Of a stretch of DNA of 38,993 nt, positions 8,387 through 16,647 are shown piece after piece (position 1 is the stretch's first letter; each line of letters begins with the position of its first letter). The notes under the pieces were generated by a model. The model worked only from the letters and a program-made list of their open reading frames with translations, searched no databases and was not told where the DNA came from. The DNA is taken from the NCBI GenBank assembly GCA_022650455.1, contig JALCPO010000016.1, forward strand, positions 1 to 38,993, given 5' to 3'. The stretch is from Oscillospiraceae bacterium (GTDB taxonomy: Bacteria > Bacillota > Clostridia > Oscillospirales > Acutalibacteraceae). The translations under genes were made by a program, and so were the position numbers.

Positions 8387-8440
8387 AAAAAGGATCCCAT
8401 GCCGCAGGACAAGAAACTGCTGCACAGGGACCCTTTTTAT
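8387..8440 (+). terminator. Rho-independent terminator of the ABC/hydrolase operon
   Basis: AAAAAGGATCCC (8387-8398) pairs with GGGACCCTTTTT (8427-8438) with one mismatch, and a GCAG/CTGC inner pairing extends the stem. It sits 6 nt after the RidA stop codon. From here to about 8585 I see no gene. Confidence 0.75.
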
Positions 8441-8585
8441 CGTTATTTTATGAAATTCAGGAAAAAACGTTTGGCAGCGATTCGAATGACCGGTATGGAC
8501 TCTCTTCCTATTTCAAACCCGGCTCCGGGGCCCGTCCATTCCGGGAGTCCGGCCGCGGCATTGGGTTCTTTCCGAAAGGCAGAGC

Positions 8586-8861
8586 TCAGCCGGACCGCTT
8601 TTTCAGCAAATGCATTCCCATGAGGCATGCCGCGGCGAGCAACAAGCAGAAAACGGACGACGTCAGGTACGGATTCGCCTGCGCGGCATTCTCCGTCACC
8701 GTAACCAGAGGATCAAGCAGACCGGCGGAACCGTTCTGCAAAATCTCTTTTCTGTGCGCGGCCGCGTAAAAATAAAGCGCGGTCTGGCTGCCCGCCGTCA
8801 GCAAAGCAAGCGCCGCCGCGACCCGCAGCAGAGTCTTTGCTTTTTTCCGAACATCCGGCAT
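8586..8861 (-). CDS. Small membrane protein of unknown function
   Basis: This predicted 91-residue protein has a short basic N-terminus (MPDVRKKAKTL), a first hydrophobic helix (LLRVAAALALLTAGSQTALYFYAAA), a ~40-residue loop containing LDPLVTVTENAAQANPYL, a second helix (SSVFCLLLAAACLMGMHLL) and a basic tail KKRSG. Two membrane spans with the loop outside and both ends inside fit the positive-inside rule. ATG at 8861 has GGGAGG 10 nt upstream; the frame is open further upstream but that part is low-complexity and passes through a strong hairpin. I do not recognise a family. Confidence 0.6.
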   Translation of the reverse strand: MPDVRKKAKTLLRVAAALALLTAGSQTALYFYAAAHRKEILQNGSAGLLDPLVTVTENAAQANPYLTSSVFCLLLAAACLMGMHLLKKRSG

Positions 8862-8972
8862 GGCGGATCCGCCTCCCTGAAATCTTTTTTTAAGAATAAC
8901 AGCAAATGCCCCAGCAGTCAAGAGGGAAACCGCCCGCGAGAAAAGGGAACCGGACCTTTCGGCAGTACAGCG

Positions 8973-9015
8973 GCGCGCCCCACACCGCATGGCATGGGGC
9001 GCGCTTTTTATTTTT
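8973..9015 (+). terminator. Strong hairpin with T-tract, no obvious gene upstream
   Basis: GCGCGCCCCA (8973-8982) pairs perfectly with TGGGGCGCGC (8995-9004), followed on the plus strand by TTTTTATTTTT. That polarity terminates plus-strand RNA, yet the nearest plus-strand gene ends at 8381 with its own terminator. On the minus strand, downstream of the SASP gene, the stem is present but not followed by Ts. Confidence 0.6.
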
Positions 9016-9091
9016 GCTGCTTTTGCCTTCGGCGATTCCTCGGGCACAGCAGGCGGCTTTTCCGAATCAAACGTCACAATACGGAACGAAT

Positions 9092-9286
9092 TTATTTCAT
9101 GCCGTCTTCAACGCTTTTGATCATGCTTCTTACCATGCCGCCGCCGATTCTGCCGGCATCCTTCGAAGTGAGATCACCGTTGTAGCCCTGCTTCAGATTC
9201 ACGCCGACTTCAGAGGCGATTTCCATCTTCAGCTTGTTCAGGGCCTCACGGGCTTCGGGAACAACATGCTGGTTATTCCTTGCCAT
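9092..9286 (-). CDS. Alpha/beta-type small acid-soluble spore protein (SASP)
   Basis: This 64-residue protein coats and protects DNA in the dormant spore. It shows the family hallmarks: MARNNQHVVPEAREALNKLKMEIASEVG, then NLKQGYNGDLTSKDAGRIGGGMVRSMI. The KMEIASEVG segment contains the germination-protease (GPR) cleavage region, where GPR cuts within (T/A)EhAxE-like sequence. An AAAAGGAG ribosome binding site lies just upstream of ATG 9286. A candidate sigma-G promoter is at 9330-9360. It is a close paralogue of the SASP gene at 10031 and shares its 5' leader. This gene is firm evidence that the organism makes endospores. Confidence 0.97.
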   Translation of the reverse strand: MARNNQHVVPEAREALNKLKMEIASEVGVNLKQGYNGDLTSKDAGRIGGGMVRSMIKSVEDGMK

Positions 9287-9329
9287 AAATCATACACTCC
9301 TTTTCTAATTCATTTCCCTGCGTTTGCTC

Positions 9330-9360
9330 TATTAGTTTGCGGCTCCACCGAAATTTTATG
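9330..9360 (-). promoter_or_regulatory. Candidate sigma-G promoter of SASP gene at 9092
   Basis: On the minus strand, a -35-like CATAAA (9360-9355) is followed by 15 nt and then a -10-like CAAACTAATA (9339-9330). The known sigma-G -10 is close to CATACTA. The same elements at the same spacing, followed by the same AGCAAACGCA leader, precede the other SASP gene. Confidence 0.55.
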
Positions 9361-9378
9361 ACTGTAAATATTTTGCAT

Positions 9379-9918
9379 TTAAACGATGTACCCGTTTCCG
9401 GAGTCGATGTCGGAGATCAGCAGAACCGCGCTGACGAACAAAACCTGATACGGGCTGCGCTGCCGGGACAGGCTGACGTTGAAATCGTGGGGTTCCAGAA
9501 GGTTTCCGCTCAGGGTGATCAGATTCCGCTGCAGGCTGACCGTGGCGCAGGAGTTTTCCAGGCCCGCGAGGCTCAGGGTATCCTTCGGCCCCGTCCCGCA
9601 GGTGACCACCGCGGCATCCGTCCCGTTCAGCAGCTCGGCCGCCTTCGTATTCCGGGACCCGAGGACACAGAGGAACCCTTCCGGCACATGGACCGGCGCT
9701 TTCTGCCGGATGCCGTTTTTAAACAGCAGGATTCCCTTTTCCATTTCGATATCCGGCACCTTTTCGCTCTCATAAAGGAAGTACCGCGCGGAAGCACCGC
9801 TTTCCAGTACCTGCTCCCTGCCGGAAAAGCAAAGCCCCCCGTACAGCGACAGCGCGGGAACCAGCGCTTCGGAAATTGAAAGGTCCAAAGGATTGCCGCA
9901 CAAAAGAACGTTGACCAT
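9379..9918 (-). CDS. Unrecognised protein lying between two SASP genes
   Basis: This 179-residue soluble-looking protein has no signal peptide and no clear membrane helix apart from a moderately hydrophobic stretch near the end (YQVLFVSAVLLISD). The sequence begins MVNVLLCGNPLDLSIS. It contains HVPEGFLCVLGSRNTKAAELL, AAVVTCGTGPKDTLSL and a C-terminal NLLEPHDFNVSLSR. I do not recognise a family and assign no function. The ATG at 9918 is preceded by GTGGGGG; a GTG four codons upstream is a possible alternative. Both flanking genes are SASPs on the same strand, so a spore-related role is possible but rests only on position. Codon use and base composition look like the neighbours. Confidence 0.75.
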   Translation of the reverse strand: MVNVLLCGNPLDLSISEALVPALSLYGGLCFSGREQVLESGASARYFLYESEKVPDIEMEKGILLFKNGIRQKAPVHVPEGFLCVLGSRNTKAAELLNGTDAAVVTCGTGPKDTLSLAGLENSCATVSLQRNLITLSGNLLEPHDFNVSLSRQRSPYQVLFVSAVLLISDIDSGNGYIV

Positions 9919-9984
9919 AACAACCCCCACTTTTCAACTCTAAAATGAAAAGGCACAGCGGAGATCGAATCATGATAAACGAAA

Positions 9985-10009
9985 TGCCATACCGTTTTCC
10001 GGCATGGCA
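9985..10009 (-). terminator. Terminator of SASP gene at 10031
   Basis: On the minus strand TGCCATGCCG pairs with CGGTATGGCA (10 bp, one G-T pair) around a 5-nt loop, followed by TTTCGTTT. It is 22 nt past the SASP stop and separates it from the unrecognised gene. Confidence 0.7.
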
Positions 10010-10030
10010 CTCCGCAATTTCGGGAAAGGC

Positions 10031-10225
10031 TTATTTCGCGCTTTCCTCATATCTCTTAATCATGTTCTTGACCATCTGGCCCCCGACGGATCCGTTTTGC
10101 TTGGAAGTGTTGTCGCCGTTATAACCCTGTTTCAGGTTCACGCCGACTTCGGAAGCGGCTTCCATTTTGAAACGATCCATCGCTTCACGGGCTTCCGGCA
10201 CAACGTGCTGGTTACTTCTCGCCAT
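10031..10225 (-). CDS. Alpha/beta-type small acid-soluble spore protein (SASP), second copy
   Basis: This is a 64-residue spore DNA-binding protein with the same hallmarks as the copy at 9092: MARSNQHVVPEAREAMDRFKMEAASEVG and NLKQGYNGDNTSKQNGSVGGQMVKNMI. It has an AGAAGGAGTG ribosome binding site. It differs from its paralogue mainly in the central and C-terminal thirds, so the duplication is not very recent. A matching sigma-G-like promoter is at 10270-10300, and a terminator follows at 9985-10009. The two genes probably belong to the late forespore regulon. Confidence 0.97.
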   Translation of the reverse strand: MARSNQHVVPEAREAMDRFKMEAASEVGVNLKQGYNGDNTSKQNGSVGGQMVKNMIKRYEESAK

Positions 10226-10269
10226 ATTTAAGCACTCCTTCTGTCAATCAATATTCCTTGCGTTTGCTT

Positions 10270-10300
10270 TAATATTGTGCGTTGGAACTGTCCGTTTATG
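10270..10300 (-). promoter_or_regulatory. Candidate sigma-G promoter of SASP gene at 10031
   Basis: On the minus strand CATAAA (10300-10295), 15 nt, then CACAATATTA (10279-10270), followed by AAGCAAACGCA. Order, spacing and leader match the promoter of the other SASP gene, which supports both as real. Confidence 0.55.
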
Positions 10301-10359
10301 AATGTTTGTATTTTCCAATTGAAATCGATATAAAATTTTATTTTAAGAATTATTTGAAT

Positions 10360-10418
10360 TTGAAACCTGGTGCCCACAGCGTCGATCATATAATCGCTTT
10401 TGTAAACCGACCGGGAAA
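10360..10418 (-). pseudogene. Degenerate remnant of a pdaB-like deacetylase 3' end
   Basis: A 20-nt stretch (10380-10399) is identical to 27302-27321 inside the intact pdaB-like gene, and similarity extends to roughly 10360-10418 with one small gap. On the minus strand it reads SVYKSDYMIDAVGT against LIYTSDYMIDVAGM in the intact protein. No catalytic part remains and the frame then runs into unrelated AT-rich sequence. It has the same orientation as the intact gene, so the two form a direct repeat around the polysaccharide-utilisation block. Confidence 0.7.
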
Positions 10419-10456
10419 GAAGGCAATGCCGGCCGAACCCGTTTCCGACCGGCATT
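10415..10456 (-). terminator. Terminator of the phosphorylase-GH35 operon
   Basis: On the minus strand AATGCCGGTCG (10456-10446) pairs with CGGCCGGCATT (10435-10425), followed by GCCTTCTTT. It lies 19 nt past the GH35 stop. Confidence 0.65.
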
Positions 10457-10474
10457 CTCGGTTTGGAGCCGGCA

Positions 10475-13279
10475 TCAATCGAGCAGGTCGATTCTGGCCT
10501 TTCGGGAAACATAGGCCGGTTCCAAAACCGGGCTGTATAAAAAGCCGCGGCGATACCCGCTTTGCAGTTCATCATAAAACGCCGGGCATTCCAAAATGAC
10601 GGAGAGAATATTTTCTTCGTCCCGACGGATGTAGCTTTCCGGGATATGGAACTTTTGCTGCGGCCCCAGAATATCGTAGCGTCCGACCGGCCTGCCGTTC
10701 ACATAAATTGTCAGCCGCTGGTCGGCCTCCTTCGTGCGGAACTGGAGCGGGGCGCTGAACGTTTCCCTCCGATTGTAGCGGAATTTCCGCCGGAACCAGA
10801 TCACGTGCCCGAGCTTTGCGTCCGGGACAAATTTTTTTGCGTCCGGGACCGTGTCCCAGCGGCTGTCGTCGTAGGCCAGGGTATGGTATCCGCTGTTGAT
10901 TCCCGTCAGGCCCTTTTTGAGAAAAAAGCCCGACACTTCCAGCCTGCATGGATTTCCATTCGCATACGTGCCGTGCAGGAGAAACGGATGCATAATGCCG
11001 CTGTACTTTACAAGAGCGCCCTCATGCGGATGGGACTTGTTATGGAACTCATTTGCATAAAGGATCGTCATGTCGTTCGTGCCCTTTCTGACCGCCCGGG
11101 TAATATCTTTCATCCGGATTTTTTTATTATGGCTCTTATAGACCAGACGGCCGTTGAGATAGAGGAACATGCGGTCGATGCCGTTATGCTGATAATCCAT
11201 AAAGATCGTGCCCGGCGTATCCTCCAGCTCAAACTTCGCCTTGTACCAGTAATAGCCGTGCTCGATAAATCCGGCCTCTTCCAGCGAAATCGGCTCGGCG
11301 AGCCTGGTCCAACCGGAGCAGTCGCAGTCCGCCTGGATTTCCGGCGTATCCGCTTTGTACTTCCACGGCGAGGTCCAGCGAAAAACCGGTTTGTCGGGAA
11401 AAGTCCCCGTATGGAACGCAAGTGTGCGGATGCCGGTGCGGGCGTCCTCGGCGAGCGGCACGGATGTGCCGTTAAGCGCGGCATTCTTCGGCAGGCTTCC
11501 GCCGGCCAAGGAAAAGAGGCGGACGGCATAGGCGGTATTTTCCCTGACCTGAAGATCGAGGCCGACTCCGCCCTCGGTTTCATGGACTGCGGAAAGATAG
11601 GAGAGGTTGTGAAACAGCAGGCCGGTTTTCAGTTCTTCCACGCCGCCGATTCTTTCTTCCTCGATCACAAAAAGTGAAACATTGCCGATCCGCAGAAGCT
11701 GCAGGCCATCATGCGTATATTGCAGAAGGCAGCCGTTCCCGACGTCATGTTTTCCGACTTTGCCCCGCATGACCTGGACGTCCGCGGATTTCACATTCAG
11801 GCATAATTCGCCGTACGAGCCCTTTTTGCCGTATAGGATCAGCGCCGTTCTGCCCCCGCACTCCTTGGCGAGCAAAACCTCCGAGGTTCCGTAAACCAGC
11901 AGAAGGCTGCTGCCCGGCACCCGGAAGGCCACGGGAAGCATGCGCGTCTCACCGCCGTTCACAACCGTCCGGAAGGTGATTTCCCGCCCCAGAAGCTCCG
12001 GCACGATACGAATCGTAAGGTCCTTCGGCTCCCGCTCCACATTCCGGATGAAAAAGAAACGCCCCTTTTCATTGCCTTCCTCGTAGACGTCGAAGTTTTC
12101 ATGGCATGTGTTTCCACAGGTATCCCGCCTGGCTCCTGTTTCCGTCAACAGCACGACGTCTTCGCCGCCGGCGACTACGCTGACATAAGACTTGCCGTCG
12201 CTGTTGAGAATTCTGTCGGAAAACTGCTTTGCAAACCGGATAAATCCCTTGATCCAGCCATATTTTTCCCGGTTCAGTTCCCCGTTCTCATGGATCGGCG
12301 CTCCGCCGAAATCGTAACTCGTGATGTTGCCCAGCCCGCCGCGAAAAACGACGTCGCCCCGCGCGCCCATAAACGGGAAGGACGTGCCGCCGACCATCAT
12401 ATAATAATTGATCACGGAAGCCCCCTGGATAAGAACGCTTTTTGAAACGCCCTGCACCACGGAAAGACCCGGTTCATACGTCGGGACTCCGATCTGTGAG
12501 AACCAGCCCGCTTGAAGCTCAAGAATGATAACCGGCAGATTGTTCCGGAGCCTTTTGAAATCGATAATCTTATCCTCATACAGGTGGTACTCGCCCATCC
12601 ACAGCCCCGGAATATACGGATAATACGTTCTGGTATCAATAATGTCCTTCCCGCGCAAAAAAGCCGCCTCGTTCGCGAGCTTCGGGACATCGATTCCGTA
12701 TTCTTCCAGAATTCCTTTCAAAGTAAGAAAATAATCGACGGCGTCCTGCGTCGTAATGGTTTCTTCCCCGTATTCGATCAGATGGTCGTACTCATTTTCA
12801 ATCTGCGCCGCAAGGATGGTCCCGCCGTTGGTGATAAGATGGCTGCGGATTTTGTCGCTTACGGTGCGGTACCATTTTCTGCACAGCTTCAGGTAGCCTT
12901 CGTCCAGCATGCGAAGGCGCAGTTCCTTCCGGGCGACCTTGGCGATCAGCCAGTCGGGATGGCCGCCGAAATCGAGTTCCGCGCAGATATACGGCCCCGG
13001 CTTAATCAGAACATAAAAGCCGTATTTTTCGCAGAGGGTCAGGAAGCGGTCCAAATCATAATCGCCGTCCCAGCGTTCTTTTCCCTCTTCCGGCTCGTGC
13101 ATGTTCCACGCGACATAAACCGAGATCAGGTTGGCGCCCGTGCTTCTCATCTTCCGCAGGCGATCCTCCCACTCCGCGGCCGGAACACGGAAATAGTGGA
13201 ATTCCCCTCCGATGAGGAACACATGTTTTCCATTAATCCGGAACCCTTTGCTGTCATAGGAAACGATCGGTTTTTCCAT
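10475..13279 (-). CDS. GH35 beta-galactosidase, intracellular
   Basis: This 934-residue enzyme removes terminal beta-galactose with retention of configuration. The N-terminal barrel has the family patterns GGEFHYFRVPAAEWEDRLRKM, YVAWNMHEPEEG and KPGPYICAELDFGGHPDW. The acid/base is E163 in AAQIENEYDH, and the nucleophile is E254 in PVIILELQAGWF. Two downstream jelly-roll regions (about 600-900, with FMDYQHNGIDRMFLYLNG and RLTIYVNGRPVGRYDILGPQQ) fit the beta-galactosidase jelly-roll domains. No signal peptide is visible, so it should act on imported oligosaccharides in the cytoplasm. It follows the phosphorylase gene after 74 nt on the same strand and has GGGGAGAA upstream. Some GH35 enzymes cleave beta-glucosamine instead, so the exact sugar is inferred. 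Confidence 0.93.
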   Translation of the reverse strand: MEKPIVSYDSKGFRINGKHVFLIGGEFHYFRVPAAEWEDRLRKMRSTGANLISVYVAWNMHEPEEGKERWDGDYDLDRFLTLCEKYGFYVLIKPGPYICAELDFGGHPDWLIAKVARKELRLRMLDEGYLKLCRKWYRTVSDKIRSHLITNGGTILAAQIENEYDHLIEYGEETITTQDAVDYFLTLKGILEEYGIDVPKLANEAAFLRGKDIIDTRTYYPYIPGLWMGEYHLYEDKIIDFKRLRNNLPVIILELQAGWFSQIGVPTYEPGLSVVQGVSKSVLIQGASVINYYMMVGGTSFPFMGARGDVVFRGGLGNITSYDFGGAPIHENGELNREKYGWIKGFIRFAKQFSDRILNSDGKSYVSVVAGGEDVVLLTETGARRDTCGNTCHENFDVYEEGNEKGRFFFIRNVEREPKDLTIRIVPELLGREITFRTVVNGGETRMLPVAFRVPGSSLLLVYGTSEVLLAKECGGRTALILYGKKGSYGELCLNVKSADVQVMRGKVGKHDVGNGCLLQYTHDGLQLLRIGNVSLFVIEEERIGGVEELKTGLLFHNLSYLSAVHETEGGVGLDLQVRENTAYAVRLFSLAGGSLPKNAALNGTSVPLAEDARTGIRTLAFHTGTFPDKPVFRWTSPWKYKADTPEIQADCDCSGWTRLAEPISLEEAGFIEHGYYWYKAKFELEDTPGTIFMDYQHNGIDRMFLYLNGRLVYKSHNKKIRMKDITRAVRKGTNDMTILYANEFHNKSHPHEGALVKYSGIMHPFLLHGTYANGNPCRLEVSGFFLKKGLTGINSGYHTLAYDDSRWDTVPDAKKFVPDAKLGHVIWFRRKFRYNRRETFSAPLQFRTKEADQRLTIYVNGRPVGRYDILGPQQKFHIPESYIRRDEENILSVILECPAFYDELQSGYRRGFLYSPVLEPAYVSRKARIDLLD

Positions 13280-13353
13280 ATTTTTTCTCCCCTTGTTTCA
13301 TCCGATTTTCAGAGGGCCGGCACTGTTTGCAAAGGAATCCGCCTCGCGGTCCC

Positions 13354-16300
13354 TCAGGCCAGATACACGTCGACCCGGTCGAATTCTCCGGCACGAATCT
13401 GCCCGGCATACGGCGCGGGAACAACGCAGCCGTCCAATTTGATCACGGAGCCGGAACGATACAGCTCCATACGGCGTATTTCCGCGCCGTCCGGGCCGAA
13501 CGTGTCTTTGCGCGGTCCGTCGTAATAAACCGCCAGCGTTTTTCCGAACAGCCGGAACGCAAACGCGCCCGCGGGAAACGTTACGGACGCGGGCCTTCCC
13601 GCGGAGAAAATCCGAAACGTTTTTGTTTCCCTCAAAAAAAGCCAGCCCGGCAGAACCGGCTTCAGCTTCATGTTCAATTTTCCCTCTTCATTGAGGAAAA
13701 AGGGCCTCTGCCCGACCGTCATCATCCGCCACATCGTGAGGAATTCGGCCGAAGCGCCGGTCAGCCTGGACACAAATCCGTTGCCGCGCAGTTCTTTGTC
13801 GGGATAAACCGAGCTTGCGAGGAAGGAAGAATTCTCCAGAATGCTCCTTCCGTAAACCTCCGGGTCCAGAAACGGAATGAGGGCGGTTTTCATGCAGCGG
13901 AAAAATTCCTCGTAGGCACCGCACCGAAGCAGTTCAAGAAAATATTTATATTCCATGTGGAGAAACACCGATTCGTTTTCCAGCCAGCCGCGCGGGAAAA
14001 TATTCTGCCGACCGATTTCGCCGGTCTCGTTCATGATGTTGCCGCAGATTTTATACATGCCCAGCGCCGGGTCGTACAAATCCGTCTTCCGGATCGACCG
14101 GTCCAGGCCGCGCGCAAGTCCGCCGCTCCCGGTCATTCGCAGCACATGCACGGGGCCCTCCAGGAAAAGCGGCAGCGGCCGTGGCCGGAACGCGAGAGCC
14201 CGGACGCACGGAAAACCGTCGCCGTTTTTTACGACCGCGCCCTGCCCGTCGCGCAGGACATCATACTGCGTCACTTCATGGATAAAATAAGTGACATAAA
14301 CGCCCGTCCGGGGGTCGACCGCCTTCGAAAGGCCCCGCTCCACTTTGGCGACGACGGCGGAAAGGAAATCCTTCAGGTCATCCGCGGAAACGGCGACTTC
14401 CCTGCCGGTGACTCCGAAAAGGACCTTTTTCCGGTAGGTTTCTCTGGCGCCGCTGCTACGGTCCCAATATTCGTAATCGCCGGCCGGATGCCGCAGGAGC
14501 TCCCGAACTTCCGCGTAAAAGCAGGCGGCTTCTTCCGGCAGGGAAACGGCCGCGTCTTCGGGTGCGAAGCGGTCCAGGACATCCCGAAAGATGCGCGCCA
14601 GGCGCCCGGTTTCGGCGCTTTCGTTGATGGACGAGCCCAGAAGGCCGGGCAAACCGTTGAGCGCATCGCACCAGCCGGGTTTATCCGCTTCCATTTCGAT
14701 GCCGACGCCTTCCGGGTCCAGCGACGCGATCTTGTTGACGAGCAGCACCGTTATTTTGGTTGCCAGCGTACAGAAATAAACATTTCCCTTTCCGCAGCCG
14801 GCGCGCACTTTGAAAGGGTCGTCCCCGCGCTCCAGTATCATCTTCCGTTTTTTCTCGAGCCTTTCCACGGAATGGAACTGGCGCACCCCGGAATCGGTCA
14901 GAACATACTTCCTGCTTCGCGGCAGCACGACCTCGTCGCTGTCGTAAAAGGAAAACCGCTTTTCGCCGAAAAACAAAGCGGAAATGCGCTCCGGGTACAT
15001 TTCCATATACTGTTCCAACAGATCGCTGTTATAAGTCCAGTGATCCGCCCAATAACCGTCCCCGAAATCGGCAAGGTCCTTTTTACCGCATTCTTTCAGC
15101 ACCTCGTTCAGGAGACGATCCGCGGCGCTCCTTTCGGCCGCGAGCCCATTCTCTTCCAGGTAATTGAGGAAGGAGCCGGGCGTGAACGGCTTTTCCAGGA
15201 ACCGCAGCAGTTTTTCCGCGTTCGGTTTCCCAAGGGAAGAATCCAAAAATTGTTCCGCACGCTCCGTTTTCCGGAACTGAAAACACGATCCTTTCAAGAC
15301 CAGCGGATTGAAGCCGTCCAGCTGCATCAGGTTGAAAAAGGTGTCGATATTGGCGGTTCCGGTAAACGGGAAGAAAAAAATATCGTTTCTGCGGTTCTGA
15401 TCGACGTCGCGGAAATTGGAATTGCCCTGGGAATAATAGGTGGAATCCACCTGGAAAAAATTATATTCCCGTTCCAGGTCGCCGTGTTTTCTTGAAAAAA
15501 CATAGAAGCAGTGTTTTCCTCCGCCCAGCGGCACCGGGTATCCTCCGCGGAGAAGGTTGTCGAGAAAGGTCTGGCCGCAGTAAAGGTTGAACGCTCTGGA
15601 ATCGCTGGCCGTGAAGGCGGGGTCTTTCAGTTTTTCAATCAGGATCCGGTTTTCCGCGATCTTGCCCTTCAGATACGGCGAAGTCAGCTTCCGCCCGGCG
15701 AACTGCCGGACGGTTTCATAGCTTTTGGCATTTCCGACCAAGGTGTAGCTCACATCCGTCTCGCCGGCGCCGACGGCGGCGCGCCGGTAGCCGAAAGCGC
15801 AGGGGGTAAAACCGCAGTCCGGCTGCTCCGCCGGAAAATCAAATCCGTCCCGAAAGTTCGCCGGTTCGAAAAAATCGGTTACCCGGCCAAAGACAACGGA
15901 AGGTTTGACGACGGTTCTGTGGATTTCCGGTTTCTCTCCGGAAAAGCTGACCGGAAGAAAAAAATTTCCCCCTTCGACCGACACAGTTTCCGGTGTGTCA
16001 TAGGGCAGGGCCGGGATTCGGTAAAACGGGATCTCGTCCGCGTGCTCCACCCGCATCCACGCCTGCCTCAGATTGCTCATTTCCTTCAGGTCGCGGTTTT
16101 CCAGATAATAGGGAAGCATCACGGGCATCCCGTCCAGCATTTCGATCTTTCGATCCCGCTCCGACCGGTTCTCGATTTCCAGGCGGCGGATCAGGCAGCC
16201 GAACGGCTCGCCGGGAAGGGTGCAGACCATCATGCGGAATTTCAGCCCGAGCGTCCGGTTCTCTTCTTCCAGCGCCAGGTCGTGCGAAGTCAGAATCATT

Positions 16301-16647
16301 CTTTGAACGACGTCATAGCGCTTTCCGCAGTGGGAAACATCCTGAAACGGCTCATAAAAGACGGCCCGATCCTCCCCGGATTCATAAATCCTCAAAAAAG
16401 TGCGGAATCCTTCCAGAGGCGTCCGCCGGTACGCTTTGTTGGCGGGCTCAAACTCCATAATCGCGTTGTCCTTGTTATTGACGCCAAACGTGGAAACGCA
16501 CTGGCCGCGATTGACATAATACAGCCACATCGGTTTTCCGTGCAGGCCCGCAATCGCGGGCAAAAAACCGGCAAACGGTTTCATCCGGTTGTAATTTTCA
16601 ATGACGAACCCGCCGTTTTCATCGATGCGGTTCTTCCCTGCTCCCAT
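13354..16647 (-). CDS. Large GH94/GH161-like beta-glycoside phosphorylase
   Basis: This predicted 1,097-residue cytoplasmic enzyme has no signal peptide. Its length and motifs match the ~1,100-residue inverting phosphorylases around GH94 (such as 1,2-beta-oligoglucan phosphorylase) and GH161. The N-terminal ~300 residues look like the beta-sandwich domain. The (alpha/alpha)6 region contains GNSNFRDVDQNRRND, GYWADHWTYNSDLLE and KPGWCDALNGLPGLLGSS, whose Asp (residue 661) is the likely general acid. Such enzymes cleave a beta-glycosidic bond with phosphate, giving a sugar 1-phosphate and saving ATP. ATG at 16647 has AGGGGG 8 nt upstream; an ATG at 16671 is an alternative. It heads an operon with GH35 and carries the shared activator motif upstream. 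Linkage and sugar cannot be read from sequence; galactose-containing or beta-glucan oligosaccharides are both possible. Confidence 0.82.
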   Translation of the reverse strand: MGAGKNRIDENGGFVIENYNRMKPFAGFLPAIAGLHGKPMWLYYVNRGQCVSTFGVNNKDNAIMEFEPANKAYRRTPLEGFRTFLRIYESGEDRAVFYEPFQDVSHCGKRYDVVQRMILTSHDLALEEENRTLGLKFRMMVCTLPGEPFGCLIRRLEIENRSERDRKIEMLDGMPVMLPYYLENRDLKEMSNLRQAWMRVEHADEIPFYRIPALPYDTPETVSVEGGNFFLPVSFSGEKPEIHRTVVKPSVVFGRVTDFFEPANFRDGFDFPAEQPDCGFTPCAFGYRRAAVGAGETDVSYTLVGNAKSYETVRQFAGRKLTSPYLKGKIAENRILIEKLKDPAFTASDSRAFNLYCGQTFLDNLLRGGYPVPLGGGKHCFYVFSRKHGDLEREYNFFQVDSTYYSQGNSNFRDVDQNRRNDIFFFPFTGTANIDTFFNLMQLDGFNPLVLKGSCFQFRKTERAEQFLDSSLGKPNAEKLLRFLEKPFTPGSFLNYLEENGLAAERSAADRLLNEVLKECGKKDLADFGDGYWADHWTYNSDLLEQYMEMYPERISALFFGEKRFSFYDSDEVVLPRSRKYVLTDSGVRQFHSVERLEKKRKMILERGDDPFKVRAGCGKGNVYFCTLATKITVLLVNKIASLDPEGVGIEMEADKPGWCDALNGLPGLLGSSINESAETGRLARIFRDVLDRFAPEDAAVSLPEEAACFYAEVRELLRHPAGDYEYWDRSSGARETYRKKVLFGVTGREVAVSADDLKDFLSAVVAKVERGLSKAVDPRTGVYVTYFIHEVTQYDVLRDGQGAVVKNGDGFPCVRALAFRPRPLPLFLEGPVHVLRMTGSGGLARGLDRSIRKTDLYDPALGMYKICGNIMNETGEIGRQNIFPRGWLENESVFLHMEYKYFLELLRCGAYEEFFRCMKTALIPFLDPEVYGRSILENSSFLASSVYPDKELRGNGFVSRLTGASAEFLTMWRMMTVGQRPFFLNEEGKLNMKLKPVLPGWLFLRETKTFRIFSAGRPASVTFPAGAFAFRLFGKTLAVYYDGPRKDTFGPDGAEIRRMELYRSGSVIKLDGCVVPAPYAGQIRAGEFDRVDVYLA

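Noticed and set aside
8610-9185. Plus-strand open frame of 191 codons ending past the strong hairpin
   Set aside because: It is antisense to the small membrane protein and SASP genes and has shadow-like Arg-rich sequence with no recognisable domain.
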